Positions 15,566 through 25,342 of a stretch of 64,000 nucleotides of DNA are shown one piece after another. This stretch comes from BOG-908 sp964244615. GTDB lineage: Bacteria > Pseudomonadota > Alphaproteobacteria > Acetobacterales > Acetobacteraceae. The notes under the pieces were generated by a model. It searched no databases and was not told the origin of the DNA. It was given only the letters and a program-made list of their open reading frames with translations. The stretch is taken from contig CAXTJP010000002.1 of assembly GCA_964244615.1 (NCBI GenBank), forward strand, positions 24,895 to 88,894, read 5' to 3'. The stretch's first letter is position 1, and every line of letters starts with the position of its first letter. Both the position numbers and the translations under genes were made by a program.

Positions 15566-16681
15566 TCAAGGATGGTGGTTGGCGAAGGCGGCGGCGTGAT
15601 GGGCCTGCCAGGCGATGGCCGCCTGCTGCCCGACCGAGAGGCCGCGCAGCCCGGCGGCGGCCGGGCGCCGCACGACCAGCTCGACGCCCGAGCCGATCAG
15701 CAGGCGCAGGCGATACGTCTCGCCCAGGAACTGCACGTCGATGAGCGTCGCGTCGAGCGCGCCCTCGCCCATCTCCGCCGCACGGGCCGGGGCGATGGCG
15801 ACGCGGTCCGGCCGCAGCGCCAGCAGGCAGGGGTCGCCCGGCTGCAGCGTCCGGCCCAGCAACCCCTCCACCAACGGCCCGCAAGCCAGCCGCACCAGGG
15901 CGATGTCGTCCTCCGTCGCCTCGACACGCCCAGGCAGCAGGTTCAGCTCGCCGAGCAGGGCGGCGACGTAGGCGTTGCACGGCCGGTCGAACACCTCCTG
16001 CGGGGTGCCGTGCTGTTCGAGCGCCCCGGCGCGCAGCACCGCCACGCGGTCCGCCACCGCCAGCGCGTCCTGGCCCTGGGCGGTCGCCAGCAGGGTGGTC
16101 GCGCCGAGCAGCGCGTGGATGTGGCGCAGGCTGGCGATCATCGCGGTGCGCCCGGCCGGATCCTGGTCCGAGAACGGCTCGTCGAGCAGCAGCAGGCGTG
16201 GCGAGAACACCGTGGCGCGGGCGAGCAAGGCGCGCTGGCGCTCCGCGGCGCCCACCTGCGCGGGCAGGCTGCCGGCCAGCTGCCCGAGTTGCACCAGCTC
16301 GAGCGTCTCGGCCACCAGCCTCGCCTGGGCGGCTTGCGGCAGCCGGCGCATGCGCAGGGGAAACGCCACGTTCTCGGCGAGCGTCATGTGGGGGAACAGC
16401 GTATCCTGCTGCTGGACGACGCCGAAACCGCGCTGCCTCACCGATAGCCGCGCGATGTCGCGCCCGTCGAACTGGATGGCGCCGCGCGCCCGCTCGAACC
16501 CCGCCAGGGTACGCAGCAGCGTCGACTTGCCGCTGCCGGAAGGGCCGAGTACTGCGGTCAGCAGCCCCGACGGTGCCGAGAGGTCCAGCCCGTCCAGCGC
16601 CTTTGCCCGCCCGCGCCGGCGTTGCAGCCCGGACACGGACAGTCCGGAGCCGGTCGCCCCGGCATCGGCATCTAAAGCCAT
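15566..16681 (-). CDS. PotA-like ABC ATPase with altered signature and switch motifs
   Basis: This 371-residue protein is a spermidine/putrescine-type ATP-binding subunit with a C-terminal TOBE-like domain from about residue 270. Walker A (GPSGSGKST, 46-54), the Q-loop region and Walker B (LLLLDE, 163-168) are intact. The signature LSGGQ is replaced by VGAAE (143-147), and the switch histidine motif THDQ reads TAQG (200-203). Both motifs are normally needed for the ATPase cycle. The first gene of the three-gene set, it diverges from the DUF883 gene. I infer impaired or unusual ATP turnover. Confidence 0.85.
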   Translation of the reverse strand: MALDADAGATGSGLSVSGLQRRRGRAKALDGLDLSAPSGLLTAVLGPSGSGKSTLLRTLAGFERARGAIQFDGRDIARLSVRQRGFGVVQQQDTLFPHMTLAENVAFPLRMRRLPQAAQARLVAETLELVQLGQLAGSLPAQVGAAERQRALLARATVFSPRLLLLDEPFSDQDPAGRTAMIASLRHIHALLGATTLLATAQGQDALAVADRVAVLRAGALEQHGTPQEVFDRPCNAYVAALLGELNLLPGRVEATEDDIALVRLACGPLVEGLLGRTLQPGDPCLLALRPDRVAIAPARAAEMGEGALDATLIDVQFLGETYRLRLLIGSGVELVVRRPAAAGLRGLSVGQQAAIAWQAHHAAAFANHHP

Positions 16682-16789
16682 TCTGCGTGGTCCTGCATGG
16701 CAACCAGCCCTGGGAGGTGGCGTTGGATCGGCCGACGGTGCCTGTTCGTGGCGCCGGCGAACCGATCATCCTGCCAGGAGTGCCTGACC

Positions 16790-17038
16790 ATGGCCATGTC
16801 TGACAACGCCCGCGACGAAATCCGCAACCTGCGAGAACAGGTGAACCAGCTGATGGAAGATCGCGTCACCCCGATCTTCAACGATGCCGGCAAGCGCGCC
16901 ACCGACGCCGCCAAGAGCGCGCGCGCGTACACCGAGGAGTCGGCGGACATGGTTGCCGACCGCGTTCGCGACCAGCCGCTGATCGCGATCGGGGTTGCGG
17001 CCGCGGTCGGTTTCCTGTTCGGCCGTATCACCAAGTAG
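16790..17038 (+). CDS. DUF883/ElaB-YqjD-like membrane-anchored protein
   Basis: This 82-residue protein has an amphipathic helical N-terminus (LREQVNQLMED ... DAAKSARAYTEE) and one C-terminal membrane helix ending in GFLFGRITK, the layout of the ElaB/YqjD/DUF883 family. Members in enterobacteria bind ribosomes at the membrane in stationary phase; whether that holds here is unknown. An AGGAG site lies nine bases before the ATG at 16790. The YqjE-like gene follows directly, as in the classical yqjD-yqjE pair. Confidence 0.85.
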   Translation: MAMSDNARDEIRNLREQVNQLMEDRVTPIFNDAGKRATDAAKSARAYTEESADMVADRVRDQPLIAIGVAAAVGFLFGRITK

Positions 17039-17047
17039 GCATTGTTC

Positions 17048-17488
17048 ATGCGCACCGTCCGCCTCGCCCGTGTTGCCGCCCAGGCGGAAATCCTGCTGTT
17101 GCGTCGCATGCTCGCTGTGGCGATACGGCGTGCCGTCTTCGGCGTGGTTGCCGGAATCTTCGCGATCGCCGTGCTGGTGTTGTTGCACGTCGTGATCGTG
17201 CAGGCGCTGGAGCGGTTCGCCGGCCTGTCGCCGATCCTTTCGGTGGCCATCCTGCTGGTCGTGGACTTGTTGCTGGCCGGGCTGTTCGGCCTGTTGGCCG
17301 CCGGCAAGGTCGCCGACCCCGTGGCGGACGAGGCACGACGGGTGCGCGACACGAGCCTGGAGCAGGCACGCCAGAGCCTGACACTGGCGGCGATGATCGC
17401 ACCGGCGACGCGGCTGGTGGCCCAGACCGGCCTGGTGCGGGTGATCGCGCGCCTGGCCGGGCTGGGTGTGCGTCGTACCCGGCGCTGA
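17048..17488 (+). CDS. YqjE/holin-superfamily membrane protein
   Basis: This 146-residue protein has two strong hydrophobic segments, about residues 28-52 and 62-86, followed by a charged amphipathic C-terminal region. That layout matches the YqjE/phage-holin-3_6 superfamily. It starts at the ATG at 17048, ten bases after the DUF883 gene. The pair probably works together at the inner membrane under stress. The gene converges on rdgB with only 15 bases between the stops. Confidence 0.72.
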   Translation: MRTVRLARVAAQAEILLLRRMLAVAIRRAVFGVVAGIFAIAVLVLLHVVIVQALERFAGLSPILSVAILLVVDLLLAGLFGLLAAGKVADPVADEARRVRDTSLEQARQSLTLAAMIAPATRLVAQTGLVRVIARLAGLGVRRTRR

Positions 17489-17503
17489 GGCGGCCGGCCG
17501 CCG

Positions 17504-18097
17504 TCAGAAGCAGGCGGCGATGAGTTGCGCCATCGAACGGGCACGGTGGCTGTCGGCGTGCTTCTCCTCGGCCGGCATCTCGCCGAAGGTGCGCGTCCGG
17601 CCGAGTGGCATGAACATCGGATCGTAGCCGAATCCCTGGCTGCCACGCGGCGGCCAGGCAAGGTGACCGTCCACCCGGCCCATGAAACTCGCAGTCTCGC
17701 CGTCCGGCCACGCTAGGCTGAGCAGGCAGACGAACCAGGCGCGATCGTCCGACCCGGCACGTTCACGCTGGATGCGCGCCATGGCTCCGGCGAAGTCCCT
17801 GGTGGGCCCGGCCCAGCGTGCCGAGTGGACGCCGGGGGCGCCGCCGAGCCCCGCCACGCAGAACCCCGAATCATCCGCCAGGGCCGGCAGGCCGGACGCA
17901 TGGGCGGCGGCGCGCGCTTTCAGACGCGCGTTGCCGGCGAAATCGGGCTCGGTCTCTTCAGGTTCGGGCAGGCCGAGCGCCCCGGCCGAGACCAGCACCA
18001 CCCCGCTCGGGGCGACCAGCGCCGCGATCTCGCGCAGCTTGCCTTCGTTGTGGCTCGCCAGCACGAGGCGGCTGCCGGGCAGGATGCGGCGCGCCAT
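17504..18097 (-). CDS. rdgB: Non-canonical purine NTP pyrophosphatase
   Basis: RdgB/HAM1 hydrolyses ITP, XTP and dITP to monophosphates, keeping deaminated purines out of nucleic acids. The 197-residue protein has the N-terminal nucleotide motif ASHNEGKLREI, the catalytic ALADDSGFCV region, the YDPMF segment and the C-terminal SHRARSMAQL. It is six bases downstream of rph, a common pairing in alphaproteobacteria. Confidence 0.94.
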   Translation of the reverse strand: MARRILPGSRLVLASHNEGKLREIAALVAPSGVVLVSAGALGLPEPEETEPDFAGNARLKARAAAHASGLPALADDSGFCVAGLGGAPGVHSARWAGPTRDFAGAMARIQRERAGSDDRAWFVCLLSLAWPDGETASFMGRVDGHLAWPPRGSQGFGYDPMFMPLGRTRTFGEMPAEEKHADSHRARSMAQLIAACF

Positions 18098-18103
18098 GGG
18101 CGC

Positions 18104-18814
18104 TCAGGCCAGTGCTGCTTGCTGCGCCTCGAACAGCCGCGCCGTGCCGAGCCTGGCCAGCCGCATCAGCTCGAGGAACTGCGCCTCGGTGAACGGCGAC
18201 TGTTCGGCGGTGCCCTGCACCTCGACGATGCCGGTCTTGGTGAGCACGAAGTTGGCGTCGGCCTCGGCGCCGCTATCCTCGGCGTAGTCGAGGTCGAGCA
18301 GCGCGTCGCCGGCGACCAGGCCGCAGGAGATCGCGGCGACCTGGCCCAGCAGCGGCACCGTGGCGATCACCCGGTTGGCGACCAGCTTGCGGAACGCCAG
18401 GGTGAGCGCGACGTAGGCGCCCGTGATGCTGGCGCAGCGCGTGCCGCCGTCGGCGTTCAGCACGTCGCAGTCCAGCGCCACCGACATCTCGCCCATCGCC
18501 GCCCGGTCGGTGACCGCGCGCAGCGAACGGCCGATCAGCCGCTGGATCTCCTGGGTGCGGCCGGACTGCTTGCCGCGCGCCGCCTCGCGGTCGCCGCGCG
18601 TGTGGGTGGCGCGTGGCAGCATGCCGTACTCGGCCGTCACCCAGCCGCGCCCCTGGCCGCGCATGAAAGGCGGCACTTTCGGCTCCACGCTCGCGGTGCA
18701 CAGCACTTCGGTGCCGCCCATCCGGATCAGGCAGCTGCCCTCGGCATGGTGGGAGAAGCCCGGCTCGATGGAGATGCTGCGCGTGGCGTCCGCGGCGCGG
18801 CCGTTCAGTCTCAT
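18104..18814 (-). CDS. rph: Ribonuclease PH
   Basis: RNase PH is a phosphorolytic 3'-5' exoribonuclease that trims tRNA and rRNA ends. The 236-residue product opens with MRLNGRAADATRSISIEPGF and has the phosphate-binding GRTQEIQRLIGRSLRA, the catalytic DCDVLNADGGTRCASITG and the closing EVQGTAEQSPF. The length is normal. I start at the ATG at 18814; the frame extends much further upstream but only antisense to the next gene. It is transcribed with rdgB and divergent from the ATP-grasp gene. Confidence 0.95.
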   Translation of the reverse strand: MRLNGRAADATRSISIEPGFSHHAEGSCLIRMGGTEVLCTASVEPKVPPFMRGQGRGWVTAEYGMLPRATHTRGDREAARGKQSGRTQEIQRLIGRSLRAVTDRAAMGEMSVALDCDVLNADGGTRCASITGAYVALTLAFRKLVANRVIATVPLLGQVAAISCGLVAGDALLDLDYAEDSGAEADANFVLTKTGIVEVQGTAEQSPFTEAQFLELMRLARLGTARLFEAQQAALA

Positions 18815-18880
18815 GGCATGTGTCCCGGCGTGTGTGGCGGCGTGCTTACACCAGAGGCAGGTTTGCGCCATATCCGGGCG

Positions 18881-19939
18881 ATGGACGGCAGGGCGATGCA
18901 CCAGGAGGCGCCGGCGGCGCCTTCGCGCCACCGAGGGCTGCGCATCGCCGACTTGCCCAAGCCGGTGCTTTGCATCCCGTTGGTGGCGCAGTGGCTGTGG
19001 CTGGCGCTGCGTCATCGCAGCCTGACGCTCCCTTCCGCACTCAACCCGCAGATCGAGACCGGCGGACTGGCGGGGGAGACCAAATCCTCCTGCCTCGCGC
19101 AGATCGGGCCTGGCTTTGCGGACTGGATCGCGCCGTGGCGACGCGTCGGCCCTGGCGAAGACGCGGCGGCGATCGTGAGGGCTGCCGGTATCGACTACCC
19201 GCTGGTTGCCAAGCCGGACATCGGCTGGTGCGGCTTCGGCGTCCGGCGGATCGGCGGCGCCGCCGACCTCGCGGCGTACGTGGCCGCGTTTCCGCGCGAG
19301 GCCGCCTTTCTGCTGCAGCGTTTCGTGCCGGGGGGCGAGGCCGGTCTGTTCTACCTGCGCGTTCCGGGATCGGCGGCCGGCCAGGTCGTGGGCATCACCT
19401 TGCGTCACCCGCCGGTCGTGTACGGCGACGGGGTGCGCTCGGTGGCCGCGTTGCGGGCGGACGGTCGGGCACCTGGCGTGTCGGCCGGCTTGTCGGCCGA
19501 GATGCTGGCGCGCGTGGCGGCCCCGGGGGAGGCGGTGCCGCTCGGCACCGTCGCGTCGCTGCGCGTCGGCGGGCGTTATGAGGACGCGACGCCGCGTTTG
19601 ACGACGGCCTTGCAGGAACGCGTGGACGCGATCGCGCGCTCGATGCCGGACTTTCACGCCGGCCGCTTCGACGTGCGCTTCGCAACGTTGCCCGACCTGC
19701 TCGCCGGCCGGTTCCGGATCATCGAGGTCAACGGTGCGGGGTCGGAGGCGATTCATCTGTGGGACGAGCGCCTGCCGATCCTGACCGCGTTCGCTGGTGT
19801 GTTCGCCAAGCAGGCCACCCTGTTCCGGCTCGGCGCGATGATGCGGGCGCGCGGCCATCGCCCGGTCGGCGTGCTGGCGCTGGCGCATGCCTGGCTGCGG
19901 CAGCAGCGCCTCATCGCGCGTTACCCGCCGTCGAACTAG
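18881..19939 (+). CDS. ATP-grasp family protein
   Basis: The 352-residue product looks like an ATP-grasp enzyme: PLVAKPDIGWCGFGVRRI as the ATP-lysine region, LLQRFVPGGEAGLFYLRVPG as the hinge and second lysine region, and the metal-binding FRIIEVNGAGSEAIHLWD near the C-terminus. The family ligates carboxylates to amines or thiols. This subgroup resembles D-Ala-D-Ala ligase-like or sugar-transfer-associated ATP-grasp proteins, and the substrate cannot be told. A hydrophobic stretch VLCIPLVAQWLWLAL occurs near residue 30. The start at 18881 is chosen; 18896 is an alternative. Confidence 0.75.
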   Translation: MDGRAMHQEAPAAPSRHRGLRIADLPKPVLCIPLVAQWLWLALRHRSLTLPSALNPQIETGGLAGETKSSCLAQIGPGFADWIAPWRRVGPGEDAAAIVRAAGIDYPLVAKPDIGWCGFGVRRIGGAADLAAYVAAFPREAAFLLQRFVPGGEAGLFYLRVPGSAAGQVVGITLRHPPVVYGDGVRSVAALRADGRAPGVSAGLSAEMLARVAAPGEAVPLGTVASLRVGGRYEDATPRLTTALQERVDAIARSMPDFHAGRFDVRFATLPDLLAGRFRIIEVNGAGSEAIHLWDERLPILTAFAGVFAKQATLFRLGAMMRARGHRPVGVLALAHAWLRQQRLIARYPPSN

Positions 19940-20086
19940 GGCGTAGCGATAGGGGCGTCTGTCCGTCCTTGCCGCGCATTGCGCGTTCGGCCGAGGCAGA
20001 CAAATCGCCCGCCCGCTGCGCGTCCAGCCGATCACGCTTTAGCTGGTTTACCTGTGGCAGCAGGCCGCGGCGCGTTATGCTGCCGT

Positions 20087-21142
20087 ATGGACAACCCGAC
20101 CAAGCCGCTTCCGCCCGGATTGGACCCGCGTGCCGCCGCAGTGATGCGCGAGATCGTGGAGCAATACGTCGGCACCGGCGAGCCGGTCGGCAGCCGCACC
20201 CTGGCCCGCCGGCTGCCGATCGCCCTGTCGCCCGCCACGATACGCAACGTCATGGCGGACCTGACCGAGGCGGGCCTGCTGTTCGCGCCGCACACCAGCG
20301 CCGGCCGCCTGCCCACCGATCGCGGCCTGCGGCTGTTCGTCGACGGGCTGATGGAGTTCGGCGACCTGCCGGACGACGAGCGCGACAGCATCAGCCGGCA
20401 ATTAGTGGCGCATGGCCGCAGCCTGCAGGACACGCTCGCCGACGCGTCCGCCATGCTGTCCGGCCTCAGCCAGGCGGCCGGCATGGTGCTGGCGCCGAAA
20501 TCCGACGGCGCCATCAAGCACATCGAGTTCGCCTCCCTGGGGTCTGGCCGCGCGCTGGTGATCCTGGTCGCGGCCGACGGGCAGGTGGAGAACCGAGTCA
20601 TCGAGATCCCGCCCGGCCTGCCGCCCTCGGCCCTGACCGAGGCAGCCAACTACCTCAACGCCCGCGCCGCCGGCCGCACCCTGGTGGAATTGCGCCGCCG
20701 GGTGGCCGAGGAGATGGTGCTGGACCGCGGCCAGCTCGACCAGCTGACCGCCGGCGTGGTCGAGGCTGGGCTCGCCACCTGGACCGAAGCCGGGCGCGGC
20801 GGCAGCCTGATCGTGCGCGGTCAGGCCAGGCTGCTGGCCGACGTAACCCAGATCGAGAACCTGGCCGCAATCCAGGTGCTGTTCGACCGGCTCGAGACGC
20901 AGGAGACGATGCTCCGCCTGCTGGAACTCGCGGAACAGTCGGACGGCGTACGTATCTTCATCGGCGCCGAGAGCGCGGTGTTCGGCAGCTCCGGCGTGTC
21001 GATGATCGTGGCGCCGGCGCGCAACGCGGCGGACCGGATCGTCGGCGCCATCGGCGTGATCGGGCCGACGCGGATCAATTACGGCCGGATCATCCCGGTG
21101 GTCGACTACACCGCGCGCGTCATCGGCCGGCTGCTCGGGTAG
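20087..21142 (+). CDS. hrcA: Heat-inducible transcription repressor HrcA
   Basis: HrcA represses chaperone genes by binding CIRCE elements and is kept active by GroEL. The 351-residue protein has the winged-helix start (LDPRAAAVMREIVEQYVGTGEPVGS, SPATIRNVMADL, HTSAGRLPTDRG) and the C-terminal PTRINYGRIIPVVDYTA. I find no CIRCE (TTAGCACTC-N9-GAGTGCTAA) in this window, so its operator is probably upstream of groESL elsewhere. The ATG at 20087 follows a 147-base upstream space. Confidence 0.95.
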   Translation: MDNPTKPLPPGLDPRAAAVMREIVEQYVGTGEPVGSRTLARRLPIALSPATIRNVMADLTEAGLLFAPHTSAGRLPTDRGLRLFVDGLMEFGDLPDDERDSISRQLVAHGRSLQDTLADASAMLSGLSQAAGMVLAPKSDGAIKHIEFASLGSGRALVILVAADGQVENRVIEIPPGLPPSALTEAANYLNARAAGRTLVELRRRVAEEMVLDRGQLDQLTAGVVEAGLATWTEAGRGGSLIVRGQARLLADVTQIENLAAIQVLFDRLETQETMLRLLELAEQSDGVRIFIGAESAVFGSSGVSMIVAPARNAADRIVGAIGVIGPTRINYGRIIPVVDYTARVIGRLLG

Positions 21143-21215
21143 CGCGCCCTGCCGATGGGCCGGCGACACGATCGCGGCCCTTGTTCGCCGCCGGGTGATC
21201 GCCTACCTGCGGCCC

Positions 21216-21788
21216 ATGAGCGACACGTTTGAACATCCCGAGGCGGGCAACGAGACCGACAGCCAGCCGGAAGCGCTGATGGCCGAAGCGGCAAAGCGGA
21301 TCGCCGAGCTCGAGACCGAGCGCGACGATTATCGCGACCGCTGGATGCGCGCCGAGGCCGAGACGCAGAACGTGCGTGCCCGCGGCCGGCGCGAGGTGGA
21401 CGACGCGCGCCAGTTCGCCGTACAGAAATTCGCCAAGGACGTGGTCGAAGCCGCCGAGAACCTGCGCCGTGGGCTGAGCAGCCTGCCCGCCGCTTCGCCC
21501 GGCGAGCCGGAGATCGTCGCCAAGCTGCGCGACGGCTTCGAGGGCGTGGAGCGCAGCTTCACCGCGCTGCTGGAGCGCAACGGCATCGTCGGCGACGACC
21601 CCGTCGGCAAGCCGTTCGACGCCAACCTGCACCAGGCGATGGCGGAGCAGCCGACGGCGGCCCAGCCGCCGGGGCACGTTGTCCAGTCCTGGAGCCGGGC
21701 CTGGACGCTGAACGGCCGCCTGCTGCGGCCCGCGATGGTGGTGGTGGCCAAGGCCGAGGACGAGACGCCCGTCGATCGAACGGTCTGA
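21216..21788 (+). CDS. grpE: Nucleotide exchange factor GrpE
   Basis: GrpE releases ADP from DnaK and acts as the thermosensor of the chaperone cycle. The 190-residue product has a long N-terminal coiled coil (about residues 20-75, with RIAELETERDDYRDRWMRAEAE) and the C-terminal beta domain with GVERSFTALLERNGI, FDANLHQAM and the NGRLLRPAMVVVA end. I prefer the ATG at 21216 (MSDTFEHP); a GTG at 21195 is in frame. It follows hrcA, the usual order, but dnaK does not follow directly. Confidence 0.95.
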   Translation: MSDTFEHPEAGNETDSQPEALMAEAAKRIAELETERDDYRDRWMRAEAETQNVRARGRREVDDARQFAVQKFAKDVVEAAENLRRGLSSLPAASPGEPEIVAKLRDGFEGVERSFTALLERNGIVGDDPVGKPFDANLHQAMAEQPTAAQPPGHVVQSWSRAWTLNGRLLRPAMVVVAKAEDETPVDRTV

Positions 21789-21811
21789 CCGCCCCGCCTA
21801 TCGATACCCGC

Positions 21812-23059
21812 CTACTTGTAGTAGATTTCCAACGCCACCTGGCTCGCGGTGGCGACCGAACTCGTGTCGCTGTCGGCCATGCTGCCCGAGGTGACGTCGA
21901 CAGCGATGCCGTTGGGGAACGCCAAGCCCACCGGCACGGTGTTGTTCTGGCAGCTTCCGGCAACCAGGAGCTTGGTCACCGCCGGCACGCTCGTGCCCAC
22001 CGTGGGCGCCGAGCTGAGGGCGAACAGCCGCAGGTACACGCTGGCCGTGCCGCTGTTGCAGGCCTCGTAGCCATAGACCATGCCGGTGTTGGCCTTCACG
22101 TTCGCCGCCATGGTCGAAGATGCTGCGTTGAGAGCGCGATACACGCTGGCGCCTCCGCTCGACACCGCCTGCAGATAGGTCGGCACGTTGTTGGCGCTCG
22201 GCACCGTCACGACGTACGGGCGGCCCGACGTGTCGCAGGGCACGGCGCCCTGCTGTCCCGCCGCGAAGCTCGGCAGCGTGGTGTTCGCCAGGCAGCCGAT
22301 GACCATGCTGCTGGTAGCCGTGGCGGCGGCGGGCGCCACCGGGCCGAGCGGGGCCGACTGGCCGGATGCGGTCGCGGCGCCCGACGGCAACGGCAGGCTG
22401 GCGGCGGAGACCGGCTGCGTCGCCGGCAGGTTCGACACGGACACCGAGCCGATCGCGTTGCTGCCGGAAGCGAGCCCGACCGACGTGCCGCCGGCCAGGC
22501 TCACCGCCCAGTTGCCGGACTGGCTGACCGCCTGGGTCGCCGGCAGGTTGGAGACGGCGACCGAGCCGATGGCGTTGGTTCCGGACGGTAGCGCCGGCAA
22601 CGAAGCCACATCGACCTGGCCGATGTCGTTGCTGCCGGCCGACAGGCCGATGCTGCTGCCCGGCGCGAGCCCCACGGTCCAACTGCCCGATTGCGTGACG
22701 CCGCCCACCGTCAGGGTGCCGGCGCCCAGGCTCACCATCGGACTGCCGGAAAGCCCGACCGTGCCGGTCACGCTCAGCGCGCCGCCGCTCACCAGCGCGT
22801 CCAGGGCCGGGTCACTGACCGGCAGCCGGTTGCTGGAGGATACCGCCATGCCGCCCAGGTTGATGGAGACCGCACCGCTGCCGCCGCCCCCGCCGCCCGA
22901 GCCGAAATTGCACGGCGCGACCCCGGTGCCGCTCGGGCAGAAGATTGTGACGCCGGGAAAGCGGTTGTGCCCGTCGGGTGCGAGAAAGCTCGTCTGGGCC
23001 AGGGCGGTCTCCGGTGCCAGGCAGGCGAGGGCAACGGGCAGGGATCGGCGCAGCGTCAT
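21812..23059 (-). CDS. Secreted repeat protein with phage-structural-like repeats
   Basis: The 415-residue product starts at an ATG with an AAGGAG site eight bases upstream and a signal peptide (MTLRRSLPVALACLAPETALA). A glycine-rich linker at about residues 54-61 is followed by imperfect repeats built on QSG-W-V and SNAIGSVSVSNLPATQPVS (roughly residues 115-245). The C-terminal 100 residues (YGYEACNSGTASVYLRLFALSSAPTVG onward) resemble domains I know from phage virion proteins. I cannot name the family. It is antisense to the heat-shock genes and separates grpE from dnaK. Confidence 0.72.
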   Translation of the reverse strand: MTLRRSLPVALACLAPETALAQTSFLAPDGHNRFPGVTIFCPSGTGVAPCNFGSGGGGGGSGAVSINLGGMAVSSSNRLPVSDPALDALVSGGALSVTGTVGLSGSPMVSLGAGTLTVGGVTQSGSWTVGLAPGSSIGLSAGSNDIGQVDVASLPALPSGTNAIGSVAVSNLPATQAVSQSGNWAVSLAGGTSVGLASGSNAIGSVSVSNLPATQPVSAASLPLPSGAATASGQSAPLGPVAPAAATATSSMVIGCLANTTLPSFAAGQQGAVPCDTSGRPYVVTVPSANNVPTYLQAVSSGGASVYRALNAASSTMAANVKANTGMVYGYEACNSGTASVYLRLFALSSAPTVGTSVPAVTKLLVAGSCQNNTVPVGLAFPNGIAVDVTSGSMADSDTSSVATASQVALEIYYK

Positions 23060-23160
23060 CGGCAGCACTCCTTGGGGCATCTCCGGCGGGCGGCACCGGT
23101 GGCCACCCGCCATTTGCCCGCAAGCTATGCGTCGGCCCTCAAGCTGGGCAACAAAATGTT

Positions 23161-23266
23161 CTTGAAACGTTCCGTGCGGCGCGTTAGTTTTCGTCGCTCG
23201 CCTGGCCGGTCGGGGCGGGACTGTCCGGCGCTTCCACCCCTTGTGAAACGGCCGGCCGCTCAATAC
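23161..23266 (+). promoter_or_regulatory. Candidate heat-shock (RpoH) promoters upstream of dnaK
   Basis: Two weak matches to alphaproteobacterial sigma-32 promoters lie upstream of dnaK. One has a perfect CTTGAAA at 23161-23167 but no clear -10. The other has CTTG at 23240-23243 and CAATAC at 23261-23266 with 17 bases between. The dnaK ribosome-binding site GGAGGAG is at 23326-23332. Promoter identity is inferred only. Confidence 0.35.
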
Positions 23267-23343
23267 ATCCCGGCACATCGAATTGAGGGCCGCGTGCGGT
23301 GCTTCGGGCCGCACCCGGCCGCTTTGGAGGAGTGTTTTCGTAA

Positions 23344-25257
<1,914 letters not shown>

Positions 25258-25278
25258 GGCCTGCAGGTCAAGCGAGGC

Positions 25279-25308
25279 GCCGGACGGCAGCAATGCCGTC
25301 CGGCTTTT
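25279..25308 (+). terminator. Intrinsic terminator between dnaK and dnaJ
   Basis: A perfect 11-bp stem (GCCGGACGGCA / TGCCGTCCGGC) with a four-base GCAA loop is followed by TTTT. It lies 22 bases after the dnaK stop and 35 before dnaJ. It probably attenuates transcription, giving more DnaK than DnaJ. Confidence 0.85.
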
Positions 25309-25342
25309 GCTATGACGGCGCGGCATCGCCCAGGGGTGATCG

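Noticed and set aside
17825..18880. Extension of the ATP-grasp frame upstream over rph and rdgB
   Set aside because: That part is antisense to conserved rph and rdgB; the ATG at 18881 begins the family-like sequence.
22425..22580. Repeated DNA in the secreted protein gene as a CRISPR array
   Set aside because: The repeats encode protein repeats in frame, are imperfect and have no unique spacers of uniform length.
23041..23075. GAGTGCT on the minus strand near 23060 as a half CIRCE element
   Set aside because: The second half (TTAGCACTC at the right spacing) is absent; the bases form the ribosome-binding site of the secreted repeat protein.
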